From positions 1 to 6,861 of the forward strand of contig JAUTWY010000179.1 of the NCBI GenBank assembly GCA_030838305.1: 6,861 nt of DNA. Direction: 5' to 3'. The DNA is from Acidobacteriaceae bacterium. GTDB taxonomy: Bacteria; Acidobacteriota; Terriglobia; Terriglobales; Acidobacteriaceae. The notes under the pieces are model-generated. The model saw only the letters and a list, made by a program, of their open reading frames with translations. It did not search any database and was not told where the DNA came from. This document shows positions 1 through 5,987 of this stretch, one piece after another. A program made the translations under genes and the position numbers. The stretch's first letter is position 1. Each line of letters starts with the position of its first letter.

Positions 1-935
1 CGAGTTTGGAATCTTCAATTTTCTTTGAGGCCGCGCGCTTTTTCTCCATCTCGAATTCATAGATCTTGGAGCGCAGCATGCTCATGGCGCGTTCGCGATT
101 TTTATGTTGCGAGCGTTCGTTTTGGCAACTGGCCACCAGGCCCGTTGCCAGGTGCGTGATGCGCACCGCCGAATCCGTCGTGTTCACGTGCTGCCCACCT
201 TTCCCGCTCGAACGGTAGGTGTCGGTGCGAATGTCCTCGGGCTTGATGACCACTTCGATGCTGTCGTCGATTTCCGGTGAAACGAAGACGCTGGCAAACG
301 ATGTATGCCGTCTTTTGGCCTGATCGAATGGGGAAATCCGCACCAGCCGGTGAACTCCGATTTCGCTGCTCAGCAACCCGAATGCATAATCACCGTTCAC
401 CGCAAAGGTTGCCGACTTCAGCCCCGCTTCTTCGCCCGGCTGATAATCGTAGAGAATCGTCTCAAACCTCTGCCGCTCGGCCCATCGCAGATACATGCGC
501 AGCAGCATGTCGGCCCAGTCCTGCGATTCCGTCCCGCCCGCTCCAGGGTGAATGGTCACAATCGCGTTCAGCGGATCGTTTTCGCCCGAGAGCAGCGTCT
601 CAGTCTCAAGCTTGTCGACCAACACGCGCAGAGCGTCGAGTTCGCGGCGTAATTCCGCGTCGACGCTTTCGCCTTCCTTGGCCAGTTCGAAATAAGCGGC
701 AATGTCATCGCCGCGCCGCGCCAAGTCGGCGTCCGTGGCCAGCATGTGCTCGAGACGCTTCTTCTCGCGCATCACCTGCTTCGAACGTTGCGGATCAGAC
801 CACAGATTCGGGTCGGCGGACTGCCCCTCGATTTCGCTTAGCTGCGGACGGAGCTTGTCCGCGTCAAAGATACTCCCGGAGTTCGCGTACCTTTTTATTG
901 AGCGACTGGTATTCCTGTTCGAACTCTTGATTCAT
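1..935 (-). CDS. prfB: Peptide chain release factor 2 (RF2), 3' end beyond window, with programmed +1 frameshift
   Basis: RF2 reads UAA and UGA stop codons in the ribosomal A site and triggers peptide release in the cytoplasm. Translation starts at ATG 935-933 (MNQEFEQEYQ...) and meets an in-frame TGA at codon 24 (866-864). A +1 shift at CTT-TGA continues with GAC (865-863), and the frame then stays open to the window edge, giving about 311 residues. The stop-recognition tripeptide Ser-Pro-Phe is at about residues 201-203 and the catalytic Gly-Gly-Gln at about 246-248 (bases 191-199), followed by HVNTTDSAVRITH. These match E. coli RF2 positions within a few residues, so about 50-55 C-terminal residues are missing. 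SPF rather than a PxT tripeptide separates it from RF1. Its ATG overlaps the lnt TGA by four bases (ATGA) and no good Shine-Dalgarno precedes it, so translational coupling to lnt is likely. Identity is very secure. Confidence 0.97.
863..878 (-). promoter_or_regulatory. RF2 programmed +1 frameshift site (autoregulatory)
   Basis: On the minus strand the bases read CGGGAG-TAT-CTT-TGA-C. The E. coli prfB site is AGGGGG-TAT-CTT-TGA-C. The slippery CTT, the UGA followed by C, and the purine-rich Shine-Dalgarno-like stretch at the same short distance are all retained. By established knowledge, low RF2 makes the ribosome pause at UGA and slip +1, so RF2 controls its own synthesis. The SD-like element is slightly altered (GGGAG instead of AGGGGG). 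The 23-codon leader peptide is encoded at 935-867. Confidence 0.95.
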
Positions 936-2566
936 GAGGATGTTTCAGCTTTCTTGCCTGCTTTTGTGTGAAGCCCGAAGCGCGTGAGCAGCGCCGCTAC
1001 TGAAATTATCGCACACAGCCAGGCGAACCAATCGCCGTGCCGCGTATAGAACGTGGTTACGGACGTGAGGGCATAAGGAGCAATCAACGCGCCGCGTTCC
1101 TTGCGGGGAAGCCGCGCCACGATCCGGCCATAAGGATCGATTGAAGCTGTCACTCCCGTGTCCGTCGCGCTCAAAATCCAGCGGTCATTCTCGATACCCC
1201 GCATGCGCGTCTGATTCAGATGCTGCGCGTACGCGCCACTGTCGCCATACCAGCCATCGTTCGAAAGATTCACCAGAACCTGCGCGCCCTGCTTTGCAAA
1301 CTCGCGCACCTCGCCGGGAAACACGGACTCGTAGCAGATAAAAACTCCGAGTCGCACATCTCCAGCGTTAAGCGGAACTCGCGACGCTCCCGTCTGAAAC
1401 TCTCCTACCTCTTTGCTCAACCCTCCCGCAAAAGCCAGGAGCCGAGGAAAAGGAAGATATTCTCCAAAAGGCACCAGATGAATTTTGTCGTAACGAGCAC
1501 TCCACTCCCCGCCGGGACTGATCAACGCAGCCGAGTTAAACGCCTGAGAAGCGAATTTCCCGCTGTGTGCAGCAGGTGTGATTCCAATGGCGCCCGTCAC
1601 CACCCAACTATGCGCGTCGCGAGCCATCTGGCTCACCGGATCGCGAAATAGAGGATCGTTCGTAACAAAAGGCGCCGGAGATTCCGGCCACACGATCAAA
1701 TCAACTGTCCCCGCCTTCGGGGAGGCTGAGGTCGACGCGACAGCCTTAATGCTGAGATCAGACAGTTCGCGCAACGTGCGCTGAAAATTATCGCGCGTCC
1801 AAGTCGCATCCACCGGAATGTTTTCCTGCACCAGCAGCGCCGCGCGATCCGCCGGCACCGCGGGAGCGTCGACCAGCCTTCCCGCCTGCAACACCGCAGC
1901 CGCCACCAACGATGCAATCAGCAACGTGCTGCGCTTCTTCTTAGGTACCAGGAATGCCGACGCCACTGCGACATTCACCAGCATGATCTCGAATGAGATC
2001 CCATAAACGCCGGTCCACGTGGTGATGCGGCTCAGTGAAATATTATCCACCTGTGCGGTACCCAGCAAATTCCACGGAAAGCCCGTGACCAGCGTTCGCG
2101 CCAGTTCCACCGCTACCCAGAGAAACGGAGCGGCCACCAGGGCTGTGCGATTATCGCGGCCAGGTCCGGCCGCAAGGCTCAATAACAATCCAAACAGTCC
2201 GTGATAGAGCCCGAGATCGAGACAGAAAAGAAAAAGCGCCAGCAGAGCGAGCGGCGCGCTCAGCCCGCCGTACTGATGCATCGTGTCATAAATCCAATAA
2301 CAGGTCCCCGCATACCATAGAATTCCAGAGGCATAGGCTAGCAGGAAAGCCTGTATCGGCTTCGCAGCTTCAAGATTGAGGGACCCGTCGATCTCCAACG
2401 CCCCTGCCCGCCGTGCCCGCAAGAGCGCCACAATCAGCGGAGCGAAAGCCACCCAGGAAAAAATGTATAGCCCTGCAAGAGGAAAGATGAGCACTTGCAG
2501 AAGCGACGAGAGAATTACCAACAACCAGGCACTGGAATGAATTTGCCGCACTGGGAAGGATAACAA
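932..2566 (-). CDS. lnt: Apolipoprotein N-acyltransferase
   Basis: Lnt is an inner-membrane enzyme that adds the third acyl chain to the N-terminal cysteine of lipoproteins, using phospholipid as donor, before Lol transport to the outer membrane. The 544-residue product has hydrophobic N-terminal segments (about 13-50, 70-131, 143-160, 183-230), a periplasmic nitrilase-like domain (about 240-500) and one C-terminal membrane helix (about 510-531). The catalytic triad is visible: Glu295 in VWPES, Lys361 in YDKIHLVPFGEYLPF and Cys411 in GVFICYES. Length is typical of the family. The start is uncertain: the longest frame opens with TTG at 2566, GTG at 2551 is an alternative, and neither has a convincing Shine-Dalgarno. 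It follows the P-loop NTPase gene by 23 bases and its TGA overlaps the prfB ATG. Confidence 0.95.
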   Translation of the reverse strand: MLSFPVRQIHSSAWLLVILSSLLQVLIFPLAGLYIFSWVAFAPLIVALLRARRAGALEIDGSLNLEAAKPIQAFLLAYASGILWYAGTCYWIYDTMHQYGGLSAPLALLALFLFCLDLGLYHGLFGLLLSLAAGPGRDNRTALVAAPFLWVAVELARTLVTGFPWNLLGTAQVDNISLSRITTWTGVYGISFEIMLVNVAVASAFLVPKKKRSTLLIASLVAAAVLQAGRLVDAPAVPADRAALLVQENIPVDATWTRDNFQRTLRELSDLSIKAVASTSASPKAGTVDLIVWPESPAPFVTNDPLFRDPVSQMARDAHSWVVTGAIGITPAAHSGKFASQAFNSAALISPGGEWSARYDKIHLVPFGEYLPFPRLLAFAGGLSKEVGEFQTGASRVPLNAGDVRLGVFICYESVFPGEVREFAKQGAQVLVNLSNDGWYGDSGAYAQHLNQTRMRGIENDRWILSATDTGVTASIDPYGRIVARLPRKERGALIAPYALTSVTTFYTRHGDWFAWLCAIISVAALLTRFGLHTKAGKKAETSS

Positions 2567-2576
2567 AAGATGTTGT

Positions 2577-2600
2577 CGGTTCCCGGCTCTCAGTTCTCAG
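2577..2600. repeat. Degenerate 7-base tandem repeat over a stop codon
   Basis: The plus strand reads CGGTTCC, CGGCTCT, CAGTTCT, CAG, about 3.4 imperfect heptamer copies. On the minus strand the copies read CTGAGAA, CTGAGAG, CCGGGAA, and the first TGA is the stop codon of the P-loop NTPase gene (2592-2590). The array fills most of the short gap before lnt. No strong hairpin is seen. Confidence 0.65.
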
Positions 2601-3213
2601 CAACCCTTTCGAGGATACGAGTTCTCACGAACTCGACAATCTCCGGCGTCACATAGGGCGGCGGTGTGATTCTGAACACCGGCCTCTCCGCAACTGACTT
2701 CAGGGAAACTCCTTGCCACCCCGATCCTCCAGGGTTCGACCCATGGTGAAGAATCACGGCAGTTGCGCGATCTAAAAACTCACGCGCCGAAGTCTTAAAA
2801 TCCGCTGTTGCTGGATCAAGCACGGTCAAATATAAATCCGGGCGCAAGAATTTCAGCACGCTATTGGATTCCACTATCACATAACGCGACTGGTCGAGCC
2901 GCTTGCGCAGCGCGGGCATCGCTTCCGCCAGTCTGCCCTGCTCCGTTCGCACCCAGAGCGCTCGCGCCGCGCCCGCCAACAGAAAGCGGGACGTATCCGA
3001 CTCTCCCTTCCGGTCTCGCTCTTCTGATATCGCCCAAGTGTGATCTGCCGTCGCGCAGTCGCAGGGCGCTCCGTTCGCCGAGCAAACTCCATGTCCGTAC
3101 TGCGTAATTTTTACGGCAGTCCAATCGTATTCGCGCAGTGCGGAAATCAACTCTGCCACCACGCTGGTCTTTCCCACGCTCCGCGAATGCCCGCCAATAA
3201 CGATGGTCGCCAC
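2590..3213 (-). CDS. P-loop NTPase of the MobB/BioD-like (SIMIBI) type, function unknown
   Basis: The 207-residue protein opens with a beta strand and a nucleotide-binding loop, GGHSRSVGKTS (residues 7-17). The spacing G-x5-GKT resembles dethiobiotin synthetase (GTDxxVGKT) more than the standard Walker A. A MobB-like region follows: VKITQYGHG (34-42), and the charged stretch RKGESDTSRFLLAGAA (68-83), which resembles the D-x-G-x-D-S-x-R...AGA segment of MobB. A cysteine cluster, Cys44, Cys51 and Cys53 (CSANGAPCDC), could bind metal. VIVESNSVL (112-120) and VLDP (131-134) fit later strands of the fold. It has no signal peptide or membrane helix, so it is probably cytoplasmic. The start is GTG, two bases after the lpxD stop, implying coupled translation. 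It may act with neighbouring envelope enzymes, but molybdopterin or another cofactor role is possible. Function is not assigned. Confidence 0.85.
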   Translation of the reverse strand: MATIVIGGHSRSVGKTSVVAELISALREYDWTAVKITQYGHGVCSANGAPCDCATADHTWAISEERDRKGESDTSRFLLAGAARALWVRTEQGRLAEAMPALRKRLDQSRYVIVESNSVLKFLRPDLYLTVLDPATADFKTSAREFLDRATAVILHHGSNPGGSGWQGVSLKSVAERPVFRITPPPYVTPEIVEFVRTRILERVAEN

Positions 3214-3215
3214 TT

Positions 3216-4214
3216 CTATCTCTTCTTTCCCAGCCGCGCCAGCGCCGCCAATTGCTTCAGGTATTGCCGCACCGGTTGCGCCGGAGTCCCCCAGAAAGCC
3301 ACGCCCTTACCGCGCAAAACTTTGTTGGGTAGCACGCCGCCCTGACCGCCCAGCATCACTCCTTCCTCGATGCGCGCGTGTTCGCCAATGCCGACCTGGC
3401 CTCCAAGCACCACATCGTTCTCAATCACGATGCTACCCGAAAGCCCGGTCTGCGCCGCAATCACCACATTCTCTCCGAGGCGGCAATTGTGGCCGATGTG
3501 AACCAGGTTGTCGATCTTCGTTCCCCGCCCGATGCGTGTTTCGTCGAGCGTCCCGCGGTCGATCGTGGTATTGGCGCCGATCTCGACATCCTCTTCGATC
3601 ACCAGCTTGCCGACCTGGGGGAATTTCTCGTATCGTCCACTCTTGGCATCGCGCACATATCCGAAACCGTCGCTCCCGAGAACTGCGCCGGCATGCACAA
3701 TCACCCGATCGCCCAGCGTCGTGCCGGGATAAATCGTGACGCTCGGAAAAACACAGCACTCCCGCCCGATCTTTACTCCTTGCCCAATGACGCACCCAGC
3801 GCCGATTCGCGTGCTCTCACCAATTTCCGCATGGGCGGCTATCACGGCGCGTTCTCCTACCACTGCTCCCTGCGCAATACGGGCTGAAGGATCTGTGATC
3901 GCAGTTGCGTGTATTCCTCCGCCCTCCCCATTGTGACTTCCATCTTGCAGAAGACGCGCCGCTCGAGCGAAGACAAGTTTTGGATGGCTGCTGATCAGCA
4001 GCGGCTTGCCCGTTGAGCCCGCGGCGAACTCTCCCGCAATGACCGCGCCCGCTTTAGACTGCAACGCTCGCGACAGATATTTTTCTTCTTCCACGAACAC
4101 CAAGTCATCCGTCGAAGCCGCAGCGATGCTCGCCACTCCACGCATCTGAAGGCTCCCGTCCCCGTGCAGGCGGGCTCCGACAGCCTCGGCAATCTCGCGC
4201 AGCGAGCGCTTCAT
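3216..4214 (-). CDS. lpxD: UDP-3-O-(3-hydroxyacyl)glucosamine N-acyltransferase
   Basis: LpxD transfers a 3-hydroxyacyl chain from acyl carrier protein to the 2-amino group of UDP-3-O-acylglucosamine, the third step of lipid A synthesis in the cytoplasm. The 332-residue protein has an N-terminal uridine-binding domain (about 1-100, with SIAAASTDDLVFVEEEKYL). A left-handed beta-helix of hexapeptide repeats follows (about 101-300), then a C-terminal helix. The signatures GSDGFGY (about 180-186), EIGANTTIDRGTLDETRIG (211-229) and DNLVHIGHN (235-243) are characteristic; His242 in the HN pair is the probable catalytic base. The ATG at 4214 is chosen over one at 4244 because the protein then begins MKRSLREIAEAVGA as in homologues; the extra ten residues have no support. 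It heads the lpxD-NTPase-lnt-prfB run. No clear promoter is recognisable upstream. Confidence 0.96.
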   Translation of the reverse strand: MKRSLREIAEAVGARLHGDGSLQMRGVASIAAASTDDLVFVEEEKYLSRALQSKAGAVIAGEFAAGSTGKPLLISSHPKLVFARAARLLQDGSHNGEGGGIHATAITDPSARIAQGAVVGERAVIAAHAEIGESTRIGAGCVIGQGVKIGRECCVFPSVTIYPGTTLGDRVIVHAGAVLGSDGFGYVRDAKSGRYEKFPQVGKLVIEEDVEIGANTTIDRGTLDETRIGRGTKIDNLVHIGHNCRLGENVVIAAQTGLSGSIVIENDVVLGGQVGIGEHARIEEGVMLGGQGGVLPNKVLRGKGVAFWGTPAQPVRQYLKQLAALARLGKKR

Positions 4215-4275
4215 GGCTCTCACTCTATCGCAGAGCACGGACATGACGAAAGTGCTGGTCTGATTCCATAGCGCC

Positions 4276-4304
4276 GTGACCTCTGGAATTCACGAGTCTA
4301 CAAT
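4276..4304 (+). promoter_or_regulatory. Probable sigma-70-type promoter of the small membrane protein gene
   Basis: GTGACC (4276-4281, four of six matches to TTGACA) and TACAAT (4299-4304, five of six matches to TATAAT) are separated by exactly 17 bases. The expected start, about seven bases after the -10, is position 4311, the A of the downstream ATG. The call rests on consensus matching only. Confidence 0.6.
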
Positions 4305-4310
4305 CTCTGT

Positions 4311-4454
4311 ATGGAACGGAAAATCTTCTGGATGGTTTTCACAGTGCTCGGCTTGCTCGCGGATTTTCTGCTGCCGCTGTGGTGGGGTCTGGCCGCCACC
4401 ATCCCTGTTCTGTTTATCGCATGGTGGGTCGCCTACCGCAGCGAATGGTTCTAA
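4311..4454 (+). CDS. 47-residue two-helix membrane protein, unknown function
   Basis: The frame ATG 4311 to TAA 4454 encodes 47 residues, starting MERKIFWMVFTVLG and ending AYRSEWF. Two hydrophobic segments (about residues 5-23 and 27-42) are separated by a short PLWWG turn. Charged residues lie only near the ends, plus one Asp at 18, so an inner-membrane hairpin is likely. It is rich in tryptophan (five). There is no Shine-Dalgarno in front of the ATG, but a good promoter ends seven bases upstream, so the mRNA may be leaderless. It is divergent from lpxD and convergent with the lipoprotein gene. I do not recognise a family. The clean membrane-protein composition makes it more credible than a random short frame. 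Confidence 0.7.
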   Translation: MERKIFWMVFTVLGLLADFLLPLWWGLAATIPVLFIAWWVAYRSEWF

Positions 4455-4512
4455 TCCGGAACTTCAGAATCCGGAACTTCAGAATCCGGACCTTCAGAAT
4501 CCAGACCTTCAG
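4453..4512. repeat. Four tandem copies of a 15-base unit spanning a convergent gene junction
   Basis: The unit AATCCGGAACTTCAG is repeated at 4453, 4468, 4483 and 4498. The first two copies are identical, the third differs at one base and the fourth at two. The array starts inside the TAA of the plus-strand small membrane protein gene and ends just past the TGA of the minus-strand lipoprotein gene (4511-4509). It therefore makes up the whole gap between the two genes. Each of the first three copies has the palindrome TCCGGA, so adjacent copies could pair as weak 6-bp hairpins with 9-base loops. It has no T tract typical of a terminator. Confidence 0.9.
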
Positions 4513-4982
4513 GAAATCTGCTTCATCGTAAAACTCTCGCCTGTGGCAATGCATCCGGTATCGCCGTTCACGGACCATGTGCCAGTGATCGACCCGCCCG
4601 AGAGGGTAGTCCCGCTCGCCGTTCCAGTCACGGTTCCGTTGAGCGTAAGAGTGTTGTTTCCTGACTGCTCGCTGTATGTAAAGGTTCCGCTCACGGCGTT
4701 GGTGCTCGTGTTCGTGCTCAAGACCATTGAGCCAGTCTGATTTCCTCCAGAAACGGGGAAGCAGGTCCCTGCGGTGAGAAACTGAAAATAAGTGATGTTC
4801 AACGAACCATCCCCGTTCACGGTAAACTGCGTGGTAAAGCTGAACCCAGAGGCATCGCCGGTTCCACCCTGCAAGTTCGCGCTCCAGATCCCGCTGGCCG
4901 CGTTTTGTGCAGTCTGCGTGCGGCTGCTGCCGCAACCGTTAAGCATGAGCGCGACCGCCAGTAGAATTGCAACTTCTTTCAT
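4509..4982 (-). CDS. Small secreted lipoprotein, acidobacterial type, unknown function
   Basis: The 157-residue product starts MKEVAILLAVALMLNGC. This is a short signal peptide with one Lys, a hydrophobic core and the lipobox LNGC, so Cys17 would be lipidated by Lgt, LspA and Lnt. Gly at +2 is not an inner-membrane retention signal, so the outer membrane is likely. The mature part is rich in Thr, Ser, Gly and Asn with alternating polar and hydrophobic residues, which suggests a beta-sheet fold. Examples are TQFTVNGDGSLNITYFQF (51-68) and GNNTLTLNGTVTGTASGTTL (108-127). Cys74 and Cys144 could form a disulfide. The ATG at 4982 is preferred over a longer frame from 5072 because AAGGA lies six bases upstream (4993-4989), the signal peptide starts there, and the longer start falls inside the promoter. 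Its stop lies in the 15-base array. Confidence 0.85.
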   Translation of the reverse strand: MKEVAILLAVALMLNGCGSSRTQTAQNAASGIWSANLQGGTGDASGFSFTTQFTVNGDGSLNITYFQFLTAGTCFPVSGGNQTGSMVLSTNTSTNAVSGTFTYSEQSGNNTLTLNGTVTGTASGTTLSGGSITGTWSVNGDTGCIATGESFTMKQIS

Positions 4983-5057
4983 GAAATATCCTTGAGGGTG
5001 GATTCTGATCCAACGATGTCTTGCGCCAGATTTTGGCCTGCGATTTTCTGCTGCAAG

Positions 5058-5085
5058 ATTACAGAGATGCACCCAGCCCGGTCAA
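5058..5085 (-). promoter_or_regulatory. Probable sigma-70-type promoter of the lipoprotein gene
   Basis: On the minus strand TTGACC (5085-5080, five of six) and TGTAAT (5063-5058, five of six) are separated by 16 bases. Transcription would start near 5051 and leave a leader of about 70 bases before the ATG at 4982. The call rests on consensus matching only. Confidence 0.6.
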
Positions 5086-5190
5086 TGGATGTAAGTCTCG
5101 CGACGATTCCCGTGATAGGCTTGAATCGCCGCGCAGTGGCGGTCAAGCGGAGGGCTGAGCCAGTACGGTCTGTCCCTGGAGACGCAGTCT

Positions 5191-5634
5191 ATGTACCTAC
5201 AGCCGGTTGTACGATGCAAGAATCCAGACTGTCCGACGCCCTCTGCGGCGCGCATTCGACTGCCTTATCCCGATCCGCCGGCAACCGGAGCGAATCCCCC
5301 TGACTGGCCAGCAGACGGCTGGAAGTTAAGACTGATTTGCCGCGAGTGCGATCATTGGTACATTTCCGAGAAAAAAGATGTGCAATGGGCTCCCTACACT
5401 CGCCCGCTCGAGGACGAGACTCGGTTTGATTTCTTGCAAGCCGAACTGGAATGCGGCGAGCCTGGCTGCCAATCCCGCACGCACTGGCATGTGCTCGACA
5501 ACAGCCAAATGTCGGAAAGCGAAGCGCTCGAGTTCGTGCTGCGCGCCGATCCGGTTGCGGTCTGCGAAAACGGCCACCCGCTCTCTATCTCCGGCACCGC
5601 CTCTCGCTCCGCGGGCAAAGTATCTTCGGTGTAG
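5191..5634 (+). CDS. Protein with two Cys-rich, probably zinc-binding, modules; unknown function
   Basis: The 147-residue frame starts at ATG 5191 with GGAGA (5178-5182) eight bases upstream. Metal-ligand pairs occur in two successive sets. Module 1 has Cys9-x4-Cys14 (RCKNPDCPTP) and Cys50-x2-Cys53 (LICRECDHW). Module 2 has Cys88-x4-Cys93 (ECGEPGCQSR) and Cys125-x3-His129 (VCENGHPL). Each set could hold one zinc in a ribbon or knuckle fold, and the arrangement suggests an internal duplication. The stretch between ligands in module 1 is Pro-rich (about 25-40). There is no signal peptide or membrane helix, so it is probably cytoplasmic. It is divergent from the lipoprotein gene with a 208-base intergenic region. 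I do not recognise a named family; zinc-ribbon proteins often bind nucleic acid or protein, but nothing here decides that. Confidence 0.8.
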   Translation: MYLQPVVRCKNPDCPTPSAARIRLPYPDPPATGANPPDWPADGWKLRLICRECDHWYISEKKDVQWAPYTRPLEDETRFDFLQAELECGEPGCQSRTHWHVLDNSQMSESEALEFVLRADPVAVCENGHPLSISGTASRSAGKVSSV

Positions 5635-5640
5635 TCGATG

Positions 5641-5670
5641 CTTTGAAAGGGCACGGCTTCAGCCGCGCCT
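5641..5670. repeat. Dispersed acidobacterial-type hairpin element (KGHGFSRA repeat)
   Basis: The bases GGGCACGGC (5649-5657), loop TTCA, GCCGCGCCT (5662-5670) form an 8-9 bp stem with one A-C mismatch. On the minus-strand RNA that position is a G-U pair. Translated on the plus strand, this stretch with its flank reads LKGHGFSRA. I recall that peptide from many spurious hypothetical proteins in Acidobacteriota, which suggests a REP-like dispersed element. It lies between the stop of the zinc-module gene (5634) and the stop of the toxin remnant (5677), where it may also serve as a terminator, although its T tract is poor. Confidence 0.6.
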
Positions 5671-5676
5671 GTTTGT

Positions 5677-5932
5677 CTAGCACGCCGTCGAAGTTCGCCG
5701 CTCGATCGCAGCAATAACTGCATGCCTGCGTTCAATCACGACCTCGAACAGGATGCGCCAGTTTCCCACACGACGGCGAAATCCGGGCAGGCCTTGCAAT
5801 TTGCGGATGTCGCCTTGCAACGGATCTTCTTGCATCGCTGCCAAAGGGCCATGATGCGCGCTCATCAGCTGCCGGAATCCGCTTAAGAGACTTTCTTGCG
5901 GGACCGGCGAGGACGACGGTCCAGTCCATCAT
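5677..5932 (-). pseudogene. RelE/ParE-family toxin remnant, frameshifted, without antitoxin
   Basis: The N-terminal part is in one frame from ATG 5932: MMDWTVVLAGPARKSLKRIPAADER, the typical start of a RelE/ParE ribonuclease-like toxin. The rest is in the next frame, ending at TAG 5679-5677: LAAMQEDPLQGDIRKLQGLPG, then FRRRVGNWRILFEV and VIAAIERR, the typical C-terminal strands. The switch lies at about 5850-5863, near a GCGCGC run. Removing one base there restores a single 84-residue frame, the usual family length, so a one-base insertion (or a sequencing error) is the simplest explanation. No relB, phd or HTH antitoxin gene is visible on either side: pspA ends 55 bases upstream and the opposing gene lies downstream. 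It is probably a dead or orphan toxin gene. Confidence 0.8.
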
Positions 5933-5987
5933 GGCGGCCGCAAAGAACGGCAGCCTTATCTCGTAAGCAGCATCCGAAAAACGACGT

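Noticed and set aside
277..930. Long plus-strand frames of 217, 115 and 89 residues opposite prfB
   Set aside because: They are antisense to a gene with clear RF2 motifs, have low-complexity Arg/Ser/Pro composition, and lack recognisable domains.
3203..3887. Plus-strand frames of 178 and 169 residues opposite lpxD
   Set aside because: These are shadows of the lpxD hexapeptide-repeat coding sequence, with no independent start signal or domain.
4453..4512. CRISPR array
   Set aside because: The 15-base units are directly contiguous with no spacers, and no cas gene is present.
4276..4740. Plus-strand 154-residue frame through the small protein and the tandem array
   Set aside because: It runs in a different frame from the membrane miniprotein and opposite the lipoprotein gene; its NPELQ/NPDLQ repeats are simply the translated 15-base array.
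4414..4935. Minus-strand 173-residue frame overlapping the lipoprotein gene
   Set aside because: It is an alternative frame of a gene with a good signal peptide, lipobox and ribosome site; its repeated LKVRI/LKFRI tail is the translated array.
4983..5072. N-terminal extension of the lipoprotein frame starting at 5072
   Set aside because: It would bury the signal peptide and its start falls at the predicted promoter; AAGGA before ATG 4982 is a better start.
5451..5717. Plus-strand 88-residue frame containing LKGHGFSRA
   Set aside because: It is out of frame with the zinc-module gene and ends in the hairpin repeat; this peptide is a known signature of false genes over that element.
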